Shown: positions 6,875 through 15,514, counted from the first letter of the stretch. The stretch is 17,152 nt of DNA from Paracoccaceae bacterium (GCA_024644285.1 JAHELH010000021.1:1-17152), one strand, 5' to 3'. The notes: generated by a model not told the origin, from the letters alone. Numbers and translations are program-made.

Positions 6875-7600
6875 ATGAGCATCGCCCCGCTTCTGTCGGA
6901 GATTCCGCCGACGATCTGCGCCGCCTGCGCCAGCTGCCCCTGCGAGGGCTGCGCGTTCCGCGTGCTGCAGGCGTCCCCGGTGCGGCAGCGGGCGCACATC
7001 CTGCGGCGCGGCGACCGCCTGGAAAGCCGCGGCGGCAAGGGCTGTCTGCAGTTCTGGATCATCGTCGAGGGCACCGCGGCCTCCTGCACCTCGTTCAACG
7101 ACGGGCGGCGGCAGATTGTCGGACTGGAACGGTCCGGCGACGTGATCTGCGCCCAGATGGCGGGCAGCGGCTCGGCGAATTGGCTGGAGGCGCTGAGCGA
7201 TTGCCGTGTCTGCGAACTGGACCTGACGCCGCTGGCCCACCAGTTGCGCAGCGATTCCGCCTTCCTGTCCGCGTCGTTCCATATCGCCCACCGCCGGCTG
7301 ACGCGCGCCCAGGCGCATGTCTCGATGCTGGGCCGCCTGGACAGCCGCGAACGGGTCCTGCTGTTTCTCGGCGAGATGGCGGCGCAGACTGGCAACGGGG
7401 TGGTCGCCCTGCCGATGTCGCGCGAGGACATCGCCGATTATCTGGGGCTGAACACCGAGACCGTCAGCCGGATCCTCGGGCGCATCAAGCGCTCGGGCCT
7501 CGTCCGGTTCCTCACGCCCACCGAATATGTCGTGCCCGACCTCGCGGCCGTTGCCGCGCGCCTTCCGGTGGCGATTCCAACAGCGGAGGCCCGCCCATGA
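6875..7600 (+). CDS. FNR-type oxygen-sensing transcriptional regulator
   Basis: The 241-residue protein has the Crp/Fnr layout: an N-terminal cysteine cluster, a cyclic-nucleotide-binding-like sensor domain (about 30-150) and a C-terminal winged helix. The N-terminus has C15, C18, C21, C23 and C26, including the CX2CX7C spacing (C15, C18, C26) known from FnrN/FixK-type sensors. C113 in CRVCELDL aligns with E. coli FNR C122, so a [4Fe-4S] cluster is expected. The recognition helix LGLNTETVSRILGRIKRSG keeps the E-SR residues that read TTGAT half-sites. GGAGGA precedes the ATG. It overlaps ccmF by ATGA and so is the first gene of a regulator-ccmFHI operon, under an FNR box. Likely targets are its own operon and the divergent cytochrome gene. 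Confidence 0.92.
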   Translation: MSIAPLLSEIPPTICAACASCPCEGCAFRVLQASPVRQRAHILRRGDRLESRGGKGCLQFWIIVEGTAASCTSFNDGRRQIVGLERSGDVICAQMAGSGSANWLEALSDCRVCELDLTPLAHQLRSDSAFLSASFHIAHRRLTRAQAHVSMLGRLDSRERVLLFLGEMAAQTGNGVVALPMSREDIADYLGLNTETVSRILGRIKRSGLVRFLTPTEYVVPDLAAVAARLPVAIPTAEARP

Positions 7601-9573
7601 TCGTCGAATTCGGCCATTTCGCCCTGGTGCTCGCGCTGGTCGCCGCGATTGTGCAAGCCGTCGTTCCGCTCTGGGGCGCTCTGCGCGGCGCGCCGTCGGC
7701 GATGCGCGTCGGCGACCGGGCGGCAGAGCTGCAATTTTTCGCCACTGCCTGCGCCTTCGGCGCGCTGACCTACGCCTTCGTCGTGTCCGACTTCTCGCTG
7801 CGGCTGGTGGCGCTGAATTCCCATTCCGCCAAGCCGATGCTCTACAAGGTCACCGGCGTCTGGGCGAACCACGAGGGCTCGATGCTGCTCTGGGTCCTGA
7901 TGCTGGCGCTCTTTGGCGTGATGATCTCGGTCTTCGGCCGGATGATCCCTGGCGCCGTGCGCGCGGCGGTCTTGTCGGTTCAGGCGATGATCGGGGTCGG
8001 GTTCTATGCCTTCATCCTGCTGACGTCGAACCCGTTCGAAAGGATCGGCCCCGCGCCGCTGGACGGCCAGGGCATGAACCCGCTTCTGCAGGATATCGGC
8101 GTCGCGCTGCACCCGCCGCTGCTGTATCTCGGCTATGTCGGCTTCTCCACCGCCTTCTCCTTCGCCGTCGCCGCGCTGATCACCGGCCGGGTCGATCCGG
8201 CCTGGGCCCGCTGGATGCGGCCCTGGGTGCTCTTTGCCTGGTCGGGCCTGACGGCCGGCATCGCTCTGGGGTCCTGGTGGGCCTATTACGAGCTGGGCTG
8301 GGGCGGCTTCTGGTTCTGGGACCCGGTGGAAAACGCCAGCTTCATGCCCTGGCTGATCGGCACCGCGCTGCTGCACTCGGCCATCGTGGTCGAAAAGCGC
8401 AACGCGCTTCTGAAATGGACGATCCTGCTGGCGATCCTGACCTTCTCGCTGTCGCTGATCGGCACCTTCCTGGTCCGCTCCGGCATCCTGACCTCGGTCC
8501 ATGCCTTCGCCACCGATCCCGAGCGCGGCGCCTTCATCCTGCTGATGCTCTGCATCTATATCGGCGGCGCGCTGACGCTCTTTGCCTGGCGGGCCGCGCG
8601 GATCGAGGATCGCGGCGTCTTCGCGCTCTGGTCGCGCGAGACCGGGCTTCTGGTCAACAACATGATGCTGACCGTGGCCTGCGGCGTGGTCTTCGTCGGT
8701 ACGCTTTACCCGCTGGTCCTGGAACTGGTCACCGGCGACAAGATCTCGGTCGGCGCGCCGTATTTCAACCAGTCGTTCCTGCCGATCTTCGCGGTCACGA
8801 TGCTGCTGGCCGCCCTGGGGCCGTTCCTTGCATGGAAGCGGGCACGGCCCCGCGACCTGGCGCGGCGCGCCGGGCTTACCGCCGCACTGGCGCTGGGCGT
8901 GACCGCGTCCGCCGCGCTGGCGCTTGGTCTCGCCGAACCGGTCGGGCTGTTCGGCATCTTCGTCGCGGCCTGGCTGGCCAGCGCGACCCTGCAGGAACTT
9001 CTGCGCCGATCCGGCGCGCCCGGTCCCGCCGCCCGGGTGCTGCGCCGCATGGCCGGCCTGCCACGGTCGGCCTGGGGGCTCTATCTCGGCCATCTCGGCC
9101 TCGCCATCGTGGCGGCCGGCGTCGTCGCGGTGTCGGTCTGGCGCGACGAGGCGATCCAGACCGTGCAGCCCGGCGAGGCGACCGCGGTGGGCCCGTACGA
9201 GTTCACCCTGCTCGAGGTCGAGAACACCCGCGGCCCGAACTACCAGACCTCGATCGCCGCGGTCCGTGTCACCCGCACGGGCGAGCTGGTCGCTGTGCTG
9301 TTCCCCGAACGCCGCTGGTACCCGGTCGAGCAGAAACCGACCACCGAGGCCGGGATCAGGACGCTGTGGCACGGCGATCTCTACGCGGTGCTCGGCGATC
9401 CGGCCGGCTCGGGCGGGTTCGTCACCCGCTACTACTACAATCCCGGCGTGCCCTGGATGTGGCTCGGCGCGGCGCTGATCGCGCTGGCCGCGCTGATCTC
9501 GCTGACCGACCGGCGCCTGCGCGTCGGCGCCCCCTCGACGCGGCGTGCGCCCGTGCCCCAGCCCGCGGAGTGA
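7597..9573 (+). CDS. ccmF: Cytochrome c haem lyase subunit CcmF (CycK/NrfE family)
   Basis: A 658-residue polytopic membrane protein starting MIVEFGHFAL, with the tryptophan-rich WWD-type motif WGGFWFWDPVENASFMPW at about 234-251, the HPPLLYLGYV segment and repeated membrane helices with a hydrophilic periplasmic domain near the C-terminus. CcmF receives haem from CcmE and, with CcmH and CcmI, attaches it to CXXCH cysteines in the periplasm. The length is normal. The start overlaps the regulator stop by ATGA. ccmE and ccmG are absent, unlike a usual housekeeping cluster, and the NrfEFG set shows the same reduced composition. It is probably a second, oxygen-regulated haem lyase serving the divergent dodecahaem cytochrome; that role is inferred from position. 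Confidence 0.95.
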   Translation: MIVEFGHFALVLALVAAIVQAVVPLWGALRGAPSAMRVGDRAAELQFFATACAFGALTYAFVVSDFSLRLVALNSHSAKPMLYKVTGVWANHEGSMLLWVLMLALFGVMISVFGRMIPGAVRAAVLSVQAMIGVGFYAFILLTSNPFERIGPAPLDGQGMNPLLQDIGVALHPPLLYLGYVGFSTAFSFAVAALITGRVDPAWARWMRPWVLFAWSGLTAGIALGSWWAYYELGWGGFWFWDPVENASFMPWLIGTALLHSAIVVEKRNALLKWTILLAILTFSLSLIGTFLVRSGILTSVHAFATDPERGAFILLMLCIYIGGALTLFAWRAARIEDRGVFALWSRETGLLVNNMMLTVACGVVFVGTLYPLVLELVTGDKISVGAPYFNQSFLPIFAVTMLLAALGPFLAWKRARPRDLARRAGLTAALALGVTASAALALGLAEPVGLFGIFVAAWLASATLQELLRRSGAPGPAARVLRRMAGLPRSAWGLYLGHLGLAIVAAGVVAVSVWRDEAIQTVQPGEATAVGPYEFTLLEVENTRGPNYQTSIAAVRVTRTGELVAVLFPERRWYPVEQKPTTEAGIRTLWHGDLYAVLGDPAGSGGFVTRYYYNPGVPWMWLGAALIALAALISLTDRRLRVGAPSTRRAPVPQPAE

Positions 9574-9577
9574 TCCA

Positions 9578-10012
9578 ATGCGGACGATCCTGATCCTGCT
9601 GATGCTCATGGGCGCGCCCGCGCTGGCGCTGGAACCGGGCGAGATGTTCACCGACACGGCGCTCGAGGAACGGGCGCGCTATATCGGGCGGCAGCTGCGT
9701 TGCGTGAAGTGCCGCAACCAGTCGATCTTCGATTCCAACGCTGGCATCGCCCGCGACCTGCGCGTCGTGGTGCGAGAGCGCATCACCGCGGGCGACAGCG
9801 ACGGGGAGATCCTCGACTACGTCTCGGCGCGCTACGGCGACTACGTGCTGCTGAAGCCGCCCGTCGCCGCGCATACCTACGCGCTGTGGCTGGCACCCTT
9901 CGCGCTGTTACTGGCCGGCGGATTGGCGCTGACTCTTTCGCTGCGCCGGGTGGCGCAACGCAGCGCGGCGCAGGCCGACGCCGACCGTGCCCCCCCGGAG
10001 GAGAAGACCTGA
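9578..10012 (+). CDS. ccmH: Cytochrome c maturation thiol protein CcmH (CycL/NrfF family)
   Basis: The 144-residue protein has a signal peptide (MRTILILLMLMGAPALA), the redox motif LRCVKCRNQS with C42 and C45, and one C-terminal membrane helix at about 102-124, the standard layout of the short CcmH/CycL form. It reduces or holds the apocytochrome CXXCH thiols for haem ligation at CcmF. The start at 9578 lies four bases after the ccmF stop with GCGGAG as Shine-Dalgarno; an upstream in-frame ATG would place eleven polar residues before the signal peptide and is rejected. The stop overlaps the next start (TGATG), so translation with ccmI is likely coupled. Confidence 0.95.
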   Translation: MRTILILLMLMGAPALALEPGEMFTDTALEERARYIGRQLRCVKCRNQSIFDSNAGIARDLRVVVRERITAGDSDGEILDYVSARYGDYVLLKPPVAAHTYALWLAPFALLLAGGLALTLSLRRVAQRSAAQADADRAPPEEKT

Positions 10013-11424
10013 TGTTCTGGCTCACGCTGATCGCCGCCGCCTGCCTCGCCGGCCTGTGGATGGCCGCGCCTTTCCTGCGCACCCGTGTCGCCGATACCGG
10101 GGATGCCGACGGCGCGATCTCGGTCTACCGCGACCAGATCGACGAGGTGGAACGCGACCGCGACGCGGGCCTGATCAGCGCCGCCGAATGCGTCGCCGCC
10201 CGCGCCGAGATCGAGCGCCGCGCGCAGCAGGCAGCCCGCACGCTGGATCAGGGTCTGTCCGTGTCGCGCCGCGCGCCCGTTGCCGCCGGGCTTGTCGCCG
10301 CGGTCGCGGCCTTTGCCGCATTGGCGATCTACGCGCCGCTGGGCGCGCCCGGCAGCCCCGATCAGCCGCTCGCGGCCCGCAAGACCGAGGAATTGACCCG
10401 CCGCGCCGATGCCGGCGACATCGGCAGCCGCATCCAGCTCTTGATCGAGAACACCCGGGAAAATCCCGACAGCTTCGAGGATTGGTGGATGCTCGCCCGG
10501 TCCTATGCCGCGATGGGCGATCACGCCTCCTCGGCCGATGCCTACCGGCACGCCGTCGAACTGGCCGGCGACCGGCCCGCGGTGCTGTCGGCCTATGCCG
10601 AGGCGATGACCCTGGCCAACGGCAACAAGGTGCCCGGCGCGGCGCGACTGATCTTCGAAGGGCTCGTGCGCGACAGCGACGATCCGCGCGCGCGCTATTA
10701 CCTGGCACTGGCCAGGGCGCAGGCGCAGGATTTTCAGGGCGCGATCGACGACTGGACCGCGCTGGCCCGCGCCTCGGACCCGTCCGCGCCGTGGATGGCG
10801 CTGGTGCGCCGCGACATCGTCAACATGGCCCGGTTCCTCGAACAGGACGTCACCGATTATCTGCCTGACGCAAGCCCGCAAGAGATCGCCGCCGCCGGCG
10901 GCAGCGGGTTGCTGCCGGACACGCTGACGGACCGCATCGCGTCGCTCGAAGCCGCATTGGCCGACGAGCCCAAGGACTACAAGGCCTGGATCGCCCTTGC
11001 CGAGGCGCGCGCGCAAGCCGGCGACAGCGACGGCGCGGCCGCGGCGCTGGCCGAGGGCCGCCGCCATTACGCCGCGGCGCCCTTCGTGATGCAGAAATTC
11101 GCCGAGGCGGAGCGCGCGATGGGTCTCGACCTCGTGGCCGCGCCGCGCGGCCCCACCAACGCGGACATGGCCGCCGCCGCCGAGATGAGTCAGGCCGACC
11201 GCGACGACATGATCGCGGGCATGGTTGCCGGCCTCGCCGCGCGTCTTGAAGAAGAACCCGACGATCCGGCTGGCTGGATCATGCTCATTCGCTCCTACGC
11301 GACGCTGGGCGACCCCGAGGCCGCGCGAAATGCACTCGCCCAGGCGCGGCAGGCATTCACCGGCCGCGCGGACATCCTGCGGTCCATTGCCGACCAGACA
11401 TCGGGATTGGTGACAGAAAACTAG
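10012..11424 (+). CDS. ccmI: Cytochrome c biogenesis protein CcmI (CycH/NrfG family), TPR protein
   Basis: A 470-residue protein with an N-terminal membrane helix (MFWLTLIAAACLAGLWMAA), a cytoplasmic coiled-coil-prone loop with YRDQIDEVERDRDAGLIS, a second helix at about 87-106, and a large periplasmic region of TPR-like repeats (for example DWWMLARSYAAMGDHASSAD and GWIMLIRSYATLGDPEAA). This is the two-helix plus TPR layout of CcmI, which binds the C-terminus of apocytochromes and delivers them to CcmFH. It starts within the ccmH stop and ends the four-gene operon. NrfG is shorter and TPR-only, so the full-length CcmI form argues for a general-type rather than strictly NrfEFG-type ligase. Confidence 0.93.
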   Translation: MFWLTLIAAACLAGLWMAAPFLRTRVADTGDADGAISVYRDQIDEVERDRDAGLISAAECVAARAEIERRAQQAARTLDQGLSVSRRAPVAAGLVAAVAAFAALAIYAPLGAPGSPDQPLAARKTEELTRRADAGDIGSRIQLLIENTRENPDSFEDWWMLARSYAAMGDHASSADAYRHAVELAGDRPAVLSAYAEAMTLANGNKVPGAARLIFEGLVRDSDDPRARYYLALARAQAQDFQGAIDDWTALARASDPSAPWMALVRRDIVNMARFLEQDVTDYLPDASPQEIAAAGGSGLLPDTLTDRIASLEAALADEPKDYKAWIALAEARAQAGDSDGAAAALAEGRRHYAAAPFVMQKFAEAERAMGLDLVAAPRGPTNADMAAAAEMSQADRDDMIAGMVAGLAARLEEEPDDPAGWIMLIRSYATLGDPEAARNALAQARQAFTGRADILRSIADQTSGLVTEN

Positions 11425-11494
11425 CGCCTGCCCCGAGCACGGTCGCGCGATCCCGGCTGGGCGCGGTCACGGCGCCGCCCGCGCCGCGGATCGC

Positions 11495-11523
11495 TTGACG
11501 ATGCAAGTGCCATGACTTACATC
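11495..11523 (+). promoter_or_regulatory. Probable promoter of tRNA-Gly
   Basis: TTGACG (11495-11500) and TACATC (11518-11523) are 17 bp apart, and the predicted start site falls a few bases before the mature tRNA 5' end at 11536. The -35 is strong and the -10 poor, a pattern often seen in alphaproteobacteria. Confidence 0.5.
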
Positions 11524-11535
11524 ACCCGGTGCCGG

Positions 11536-11609
11536 GCGGGCGTTGTGTAGTGGTAAGACCTCAGCCTTCCAAGCTGATGACGCGGGTTCGATTCCCGCCG
11601 CCCGCTCCA
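11536..11609 (+). tRNA. tRNA-Gly (anticodon TCC)
   Basis: The cloverleaf folds by eye. Acceptor arms GCGGGCG (11536-11542) and CGCCCGC (11599-11605) pair fully, followed by discriminator T and an encoded CCA. The anticodon stem TCAGC/GCTGA encloses CTTCCAA with anticodon TCC (11568-11570). The T arm is GCGGG-TTCGATT-CCCGC. It reads GGA glycine codons. No integrase or duplicated tRNA end was seen nearby. Confidence 0.97.
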
Positions 11610-11723
11610 AAAATCTCGCCCGGTGACCAGCCCGATATGCCGGGGCCGTGCTTTGCGTCCAAACCGCCACCTTGCCGTCACAGGCCGGTTTGGATATTGG
11701 TGCCGAAATCACAGAGAAGTCGC

Positions 11724-13505
11724 ATGGCCGCCGCCCGGGAAGACCGCGAGAAATCCAAGCGTATCGGTGCTTTGGCCGGTCTATGGCCGTTCATGGCGCC
11801 CTACAAGGCGCTGATCGCAGCCGCGATCGGCGCGCTGATCCTGACCGCCTGTGTGTCGCTGGTTTTGCCGCTTGCCGTGCGCCGCGTCGTCGACGGGTTC
11901 GAAACCTCGGCCGCGGAATTGCTGGACCAGTACTTCGCCGCCGCGCTCGGCATCGCGGGCCTGCTCGCCGTCGGAACCGGCCTGCGCTACTACCTCGTCA
12001 CCCGGCTTGGCGAACGGGTCGTGGCCGACATCCGCAAGGCGGTGTTCGACCGGATGATGGGGATGAGCCCGTCCTTCTACGAACAGATCATGACCGGCGA
12101 GGTGCTGAGCCGGATCACCACCGACACCACGCTGATCCTGTCGGTGATCGGCTCGTCGGTCTCCATCGCGCTGCGCAATCTGCTGATCCTCTTGGGCGGG
12201 CTGGTGCTGCTGATGCTGACCTCGGCCAAGCTGACCGGCCTGGTGCTGCTGATCGTGCCGGCAGTGATCGTGCCGATCATCGTGCTGGGGCGGCGGCTCC
12301 GGGTGCTGAGCCGCGAGAACCAGGACTGGATCGCCGCCTCCTCGGGTTCGGCCTCCGAGGCGCTGTTGTCGGTGCAGACCGTTCAGGCCTTCACCAACGA
12401 ACTGATCAGCACAGCCAATTTCTCGGACGTCACCGAGAAATCGTTTCACTCGGCGAAGAAGCGGATCGGCGTGCGCGCCGCGATGACCGTGATCGTGATC
12501 GCGCTGATCTTCTCGGGCATCGTCGGCGTGCTCTGGGTCGGGGCGCGCGACGTGCGGGCCGACCTGATGACCGTGGGCGAACTGGTGCAGTTCGTGATCT
12601 ACGCAGTGATGGTGGCCGGCGCGGTCGCTGCGCTGAGCGAAATCTGGAGCGAACTGCAGCGCGCCGCCGGCGCGACCGAGCGGCTGGTGGAACTGCTGCA
12701 CGCGCAGGACGAGGTCGCCGATCCACGCAACCCGACGCCGTTGCCGCATCCCGCCAAGGGCGCAATCGCGTTCGAGGATGTGGTGTTCCGCTACCCCGCC
12801 CGTCCGGAAACCGCGGCGCTTGACGGCGTGTCGCTCGACATCCAGCCGGGCGAGACGGTGGCGCTGGTCGGACCGTCGGGGGCGGGGAAATCGACCATCA
12901 TCCAGCTGCTTTTGCGATTCTACGATCCAAGCGAGGGCGTGATCCGCATCGATGATGTCGCCCTGCCGGACATGATGCGCAGCGACTTCCGGCGCGCGAT
13001 CAGCCTGGTGCCGCAGGACCCGGTCATTTTCGCCGACACCGCGCGCGAGAATATCCGGTTCGGCAGGCCCGATGCCTCCGACGCAGAGGTCGAGTCCGCC
13101 GCCCGCACCGCCGCCGCGCACGACTTCCTGGCCGCCCTGCCGCAGGGATACGACACCTATGTCGGCGAGCGCGGCGTGATGCTGTCCGGCGGGCAGAAAC
13201 AGCGCATCGCCATCGCCCGCGCGATCCTGCGCGACGCGCCGATCCTGCTCTTGGACGAAGCCACCAGCGCGCTCGACGCGGAAAGCGAACGGCTGGTGCA
13301 GCAGGCGGTGGAAAAGCTCAGCGAGGGCCGCACCACGCTGATCGTGGCGCACCGGCTTGCGACCGTGAAAAAGGCCGACCGCATCCTGGTCTTCGAGGCC
13401 GGCCGCATCGTGGCCGAGGGCAGCCATGCCGACCTCGTCGCCCAGGGCGGCCTCTATGCGCGGCTGGCGCGGCTTCAGTTCACCGAAGGCGAGGCCGCAG
13501 CCTGA
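11724..13505 (+). CDS. MsbA-like ABC exporter with fused membrane and ATPase domains
   Basis: A 593-residue half-transporter. Residues about 20-310 form a six-helix type I exporter domain. The ATPase domain follows, with Walker A GPSGAGKST at 383-391, Q431, signature LSGGQ at 488-492, Walker B ILLLDE at 507-512 and H543. All catalytic residues are intact. It should act as a homodimer in the inner membrane, exporting a lipid or hydrophobic compound; the substrate cannot be read from sequence. The start at 11724 is preceded by a purine-rich AGAGAAG and begins a short polar N-terminus. The frame stays open upstream through the tRNA gene, which rules out the longer form. It is monocistronic between the tRNA and a candidate terminator. 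Confidence 0.93.
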   Translation: MAAAREDREKSKRIGALAGLWPFMAPYKALIAAAIGALILTACVSLVLPLAVRRVVDGFETSAAELLDQYFAAALGIAGLLAVGTGLRYYLVTRLGERVVADIRKAVFDRMMGMSPSFYEQIMTGEVLSRITTDTTLILSVIGSSVSIALRNLLILLGGLVLLMLTSAKLTGLVLLIVPAVIVPIIVLGRRLRVLSRENQDWIAASSGSASEALLSVQTVQAFTNELISTANFSDVTEKSFHSAKKRIGVRAAMTVIVIALIFSGIVGVLWVGARDVRADLMTVGELVQFVIYAVMVAGAVAALSEIWSELQRAAGATERLVELLHAQDEVADPRNPTPLPHPAKGAIAFEDVVFRYPARPETAALDGVSLDIQPGETVALVGPSGAGKSTIIQLLLRFYDPSEGVIRIDDVALPDMMRSDFRRAISLVPQDPVIFADTARENIRFGRPDASDAEVESAARTAAAHDFLAALPQGYDTYVGERGVMLSGGQKQRIAIARAILRDAPILLLDEATSALDAESERLVQQAVEKLSEGRTTLIVAHRLATVKKADRILVFEAGRIVAEGSHADLVAQGGLYARLARLQFTEGEAAA

Positions 13506-13510
13506 AGAGC

Positions 13511-13540
13511 CGCGCTTTTCCCTTGCGCGCGCCCCTTTTT
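13511..13540 (+). terminator. Weak terminator candidate after the ABC exporter
   Basis: CGCGC (13511-13515) can pair with GCGCG (13525-13529) around a 9-base loop, followed after six bases by TTTTT (13536-13540). The stem is short and the gap to the T-run is long, so this is tentative. Confidence 0.3.
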
Positions 13541-13553
13541 CGCTGCGTCATGC

Positions 13554-13582
13554 TTGCAATCACGCCACGCGCTTACTTAAGG
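13554..13582 (+). promoter_or_regulatory. Possible promoter for the acyl-CoA synthetase
   Basis: TTGCAA (13554-13559) and TTAAGG (13577-13582) are separated by 17 bp, about 50 bp before the start codon. The -10 match is poor, so this is a position guess within a 128-bp gap that must contain a promoter if the terminator before it works. Confidence 0.25.
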
Positions 13583-13633
13583 CACGGGGCAAGTTGACGC
13601 GCCGGCACAAGGCGCAGCAGGGGAGGAATACCG

Positions 13634-15514
13634 ATGACCTACGCCACGCTTGCCGACCGCGCCGCCGTCGAGAAAGAGGCGCCCTGGGCCGAACGCGACG
13701 TGCCCGTCACCACATGGGCGCTGCTCAACCAGACCGCGGGCAAGCATGGCGGCCGGCCGGCCACGACCTTTCAGATGTTCTCGGGTCCCGGCGACAAGGC
13801 CGAGATGCTCACTTGGTCGGAACTGCGCGACCGCACGGCGCAAACCGCGAACCTGTTCCGGTCCCTCGGCATCGGCGAAAAGGACGCGGTGGCCTATGTC
13901 CTGCCGAACGCGACCGAGACCATCCTCACCTATCTCGGCGGCCAGGTCGCGGGCATCGTCAACCCCATCAACCCGCTGCTGGAGGCCGAGCAGATCGGCG
14001 CGATCCTGCGCGAGACCGGCGCCAAGGCGGTGGTCACGCTGAAGGCGTTTCCGAAGACCGACGTGGCGCAAAAGGTGAACGACGCGGTTGCGATGGCGCC
14101 GAAGGTCGAGACGGTGATCGAGGTCGACCTGCTGCGCTACCTGACCGGCATCAAGAAGCTGATCGTGCCGCTGATTCGCCCGAAAAACCCGGTGCGCCAC
14201 AAGGCGAAGGTTCTCGATTTCACCTCCAGCGTCGCCAAACAGCCGAAGACCCTCAGCTTCGAGGACAGCAAGTCCGATCGCGTTGCGGCCTATTTCCACA
14301 CCGGCGGCACCACCGGCATGCCCAAGGTCGCGCAGCACCGCTTTTCTGGCATCGTCTACAATTGCTGGCTCGGGGCGACGCTGCTGTTCACCGAGCGTGA
14401 CGTGCAGATCTGCCCGCTGCCGCTGTTCCACGTCTTCGCCACCATCGTGTCGCTCGGCGCCTCGCTGGGATCGGGCGCGCATATCGTTTTCCCCACGCCG
14501 CAGGGCTATCGCGGCGAGGGCGTGTTCGACAATTTCTGGAAGCTGATCGAGCGGCACAAGGTCACCTTCATGATCACCGTGCCCACCGCCATCGCGGCGC
14601 TGATGCAGCGCAAGGTGGATGCCGACATCTCGTCGCTGAAGCTGGCCTTCTCGGGCTCGGCGCCGCTGCCGGTGGAGCTCTACAAGCGGTTCGAACAGGC
14701 CGCCGGGGTCACCATCTGCGAGGGCTACGGGCTGACCGAGGCAACCTGCCTGGTCTCGATCAACCCGCCCGATGGCGAAAAGCGCGTCGGCTCCATCGGC
14801 TTCCCGTTCCCGTATACGGACGTGAAGATCGTCAAGTCCAAGGGCGACGGCCCGGTGGAATGCGCCACCGACGAGATCGGCGAGATCTGCGTCGCCAACC
14901 CGGGCGTCACCCCTGGCGGCATCTATACCGACCCGGACAAGAACAAGGACCTGTACCACCAGGACAAATACCTGCGCACCGGCGATCTGGGTCGCGTCGA
15001 CCCCGACGGCTATCTCTGGATCACCGGCCGCGCCAAGGATCTGATCATCCGCGGCGGTCACAATATCGACCCTGCCGAAATCGAAGAGGCGCTGGCCGGC
15101 CACGAGGCGGTGGCCTTCGCCGGCGCCATCGGCCAGCCCGACGCCTTCGCTGGTGAACTGCCCTGCGCCTATGTCGAGCTCGTCGACGGGGCGAGCGTGT
15201 CGGACAAAGAACTTCTCGATTTCGTCAAGGACAAGATCCACGAGCGCGCGGCCTTTCCCAAGCACCTGGAAATCCTGGACGAATTGCCGAAAACAGCGGT
15301 CGGCAAGGTGTTCAAGCCCGACCTGCGCAAGCGGGCGATCACACGGGTCTATGGCGCGGCCCTGTCCAAGGCGGGGCTCGACTGCAAGGTCAAGCAGGTC
15401 GTCGAGGACAAGAAGCGCGGGCTGGTCGCGAAGATCGAGCGCGGGCCGAACTGCGACGACGCGGCGGTGACCAAGGTGCTGGGCGAATTCGCGCGACCCT
15501 GGGACTGGGCGTGA
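13634..15514 (+). CDS. AMP-forming acyl-CoA synthetase
   Basis: A 626-residue member of the ANL superfamily. It activates a carboxylic acid with ATP to an acyl-adenylate and transfers it to CoA. Visible core motifs are the P-loop HTGGTTGMPK at 222-231, GYGLTEATC at 364-372, YLRTGDLGRVDPDGYLWITG at 446-465 followed by RAKDLIIRGGHNIDPAEIE, and the catalytic lysine K558 in KTAVGKVFK. About 55 residues follow that lysine, somewhat more than in compact family members. The P-loop starts HTGG rather than the common TSG, as in a subgroup often annotated simply acyl-CoA synthetase in Rhodobacteraceae. A strong GGGGAGGAA ribosome-binding site precedes the ATG. Chain length is not predictable. The M20 peptidase follows after 38 bp and may be cotranscribed. 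Confidence 0.93.
   Translation: MTYATLADRAAVEKEAPWAERDVPVTTWALLNQTAGKHGGRPATTFQMFSGPGDKAEMLTWSELRDRTAQTANLFRSLGIGEKDAVAYVLPNATETILTYLGGQVAGIVNPINPLLEAEQIGAILRETGAKAVVTLKAFPKTDVAQKVNDAVAMAPKVETVIEVDLLRYLTGIKKLIVPLIRPKNPVRHKAKVLDFTSSVAKQPKTLSFEDSKSDRVAAYFHTGGTTGMPKVAQHRFSGIVYNCWLGATLLFTERDVQICPLPLFHVFATIVSLGASLGSGAHIVFPTPQGYRGEGVFDNFWKLIERHKVTFMITVPTAIAALMQRKVDADISSLKLAFSGSAPLPVELYKRFEQAAGVTICEGYGLTEATCLVSINPPDGEKRVGSIGFPFPYTDVKIVKSKGDGPVECATDEIGEICVANPGVTPGGIYTDPDKNKDLYHQDKYLRTGDLGRVDPDGYLWITGRAKDLIIRGGHNIDPAEIEEALAGHEAVAFAGAIGQPDAFAGELPCAYVELVDGASVSDKELLDFVKDKIHERAAFPKHLEILDELPKTAVGKVFKPDLRKRAITRVYGAALSKAGLDCKVKQVVEDKKRGLVAKIERGPNCDDAAVTKVLGEFARPWDWA

Noticed and set aside
6870..6878. ATG-CCA-TGA minimal ORF overlapping the regulator start
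   Set aside because: The ATG arises from the end of the Shine-Dalgarno GGAGGA and probably occurs by chance; nothing else supports a regulatory mini-ORF.
7438..9657. Very long antisense frame over ccmF (minus strand)
   Set aside because: The product is low-complexity, rich in Gln, Arg, Asp and Gly, with no domain; ccmF on the other strand is unambiguous.
7597..11424. Naming the ligase genes nrfEFG
   Set aside because: No nitrite reductase or CXXCK motif is present, and the last protein is a full two-helix CcmI rather than the shorter NrfG.
11529..11723. Longer N-terminus for the ABC exporter beginning upstream of 11724
   Set aside because: It would read through the tRNA-Gly gene and has no family-like sequence.
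11536..11723. tRNA-Gly as an integration site of a genomic island
   Set aside because: No integrase, no duplicated tRNA 3' end and no change in composition downstream.
13577..15265. Long antisense frame over the acyl-CoA synthetase
   Set aside because: Composition is that of a mirrored GC-rich gene and no family is recognisable.
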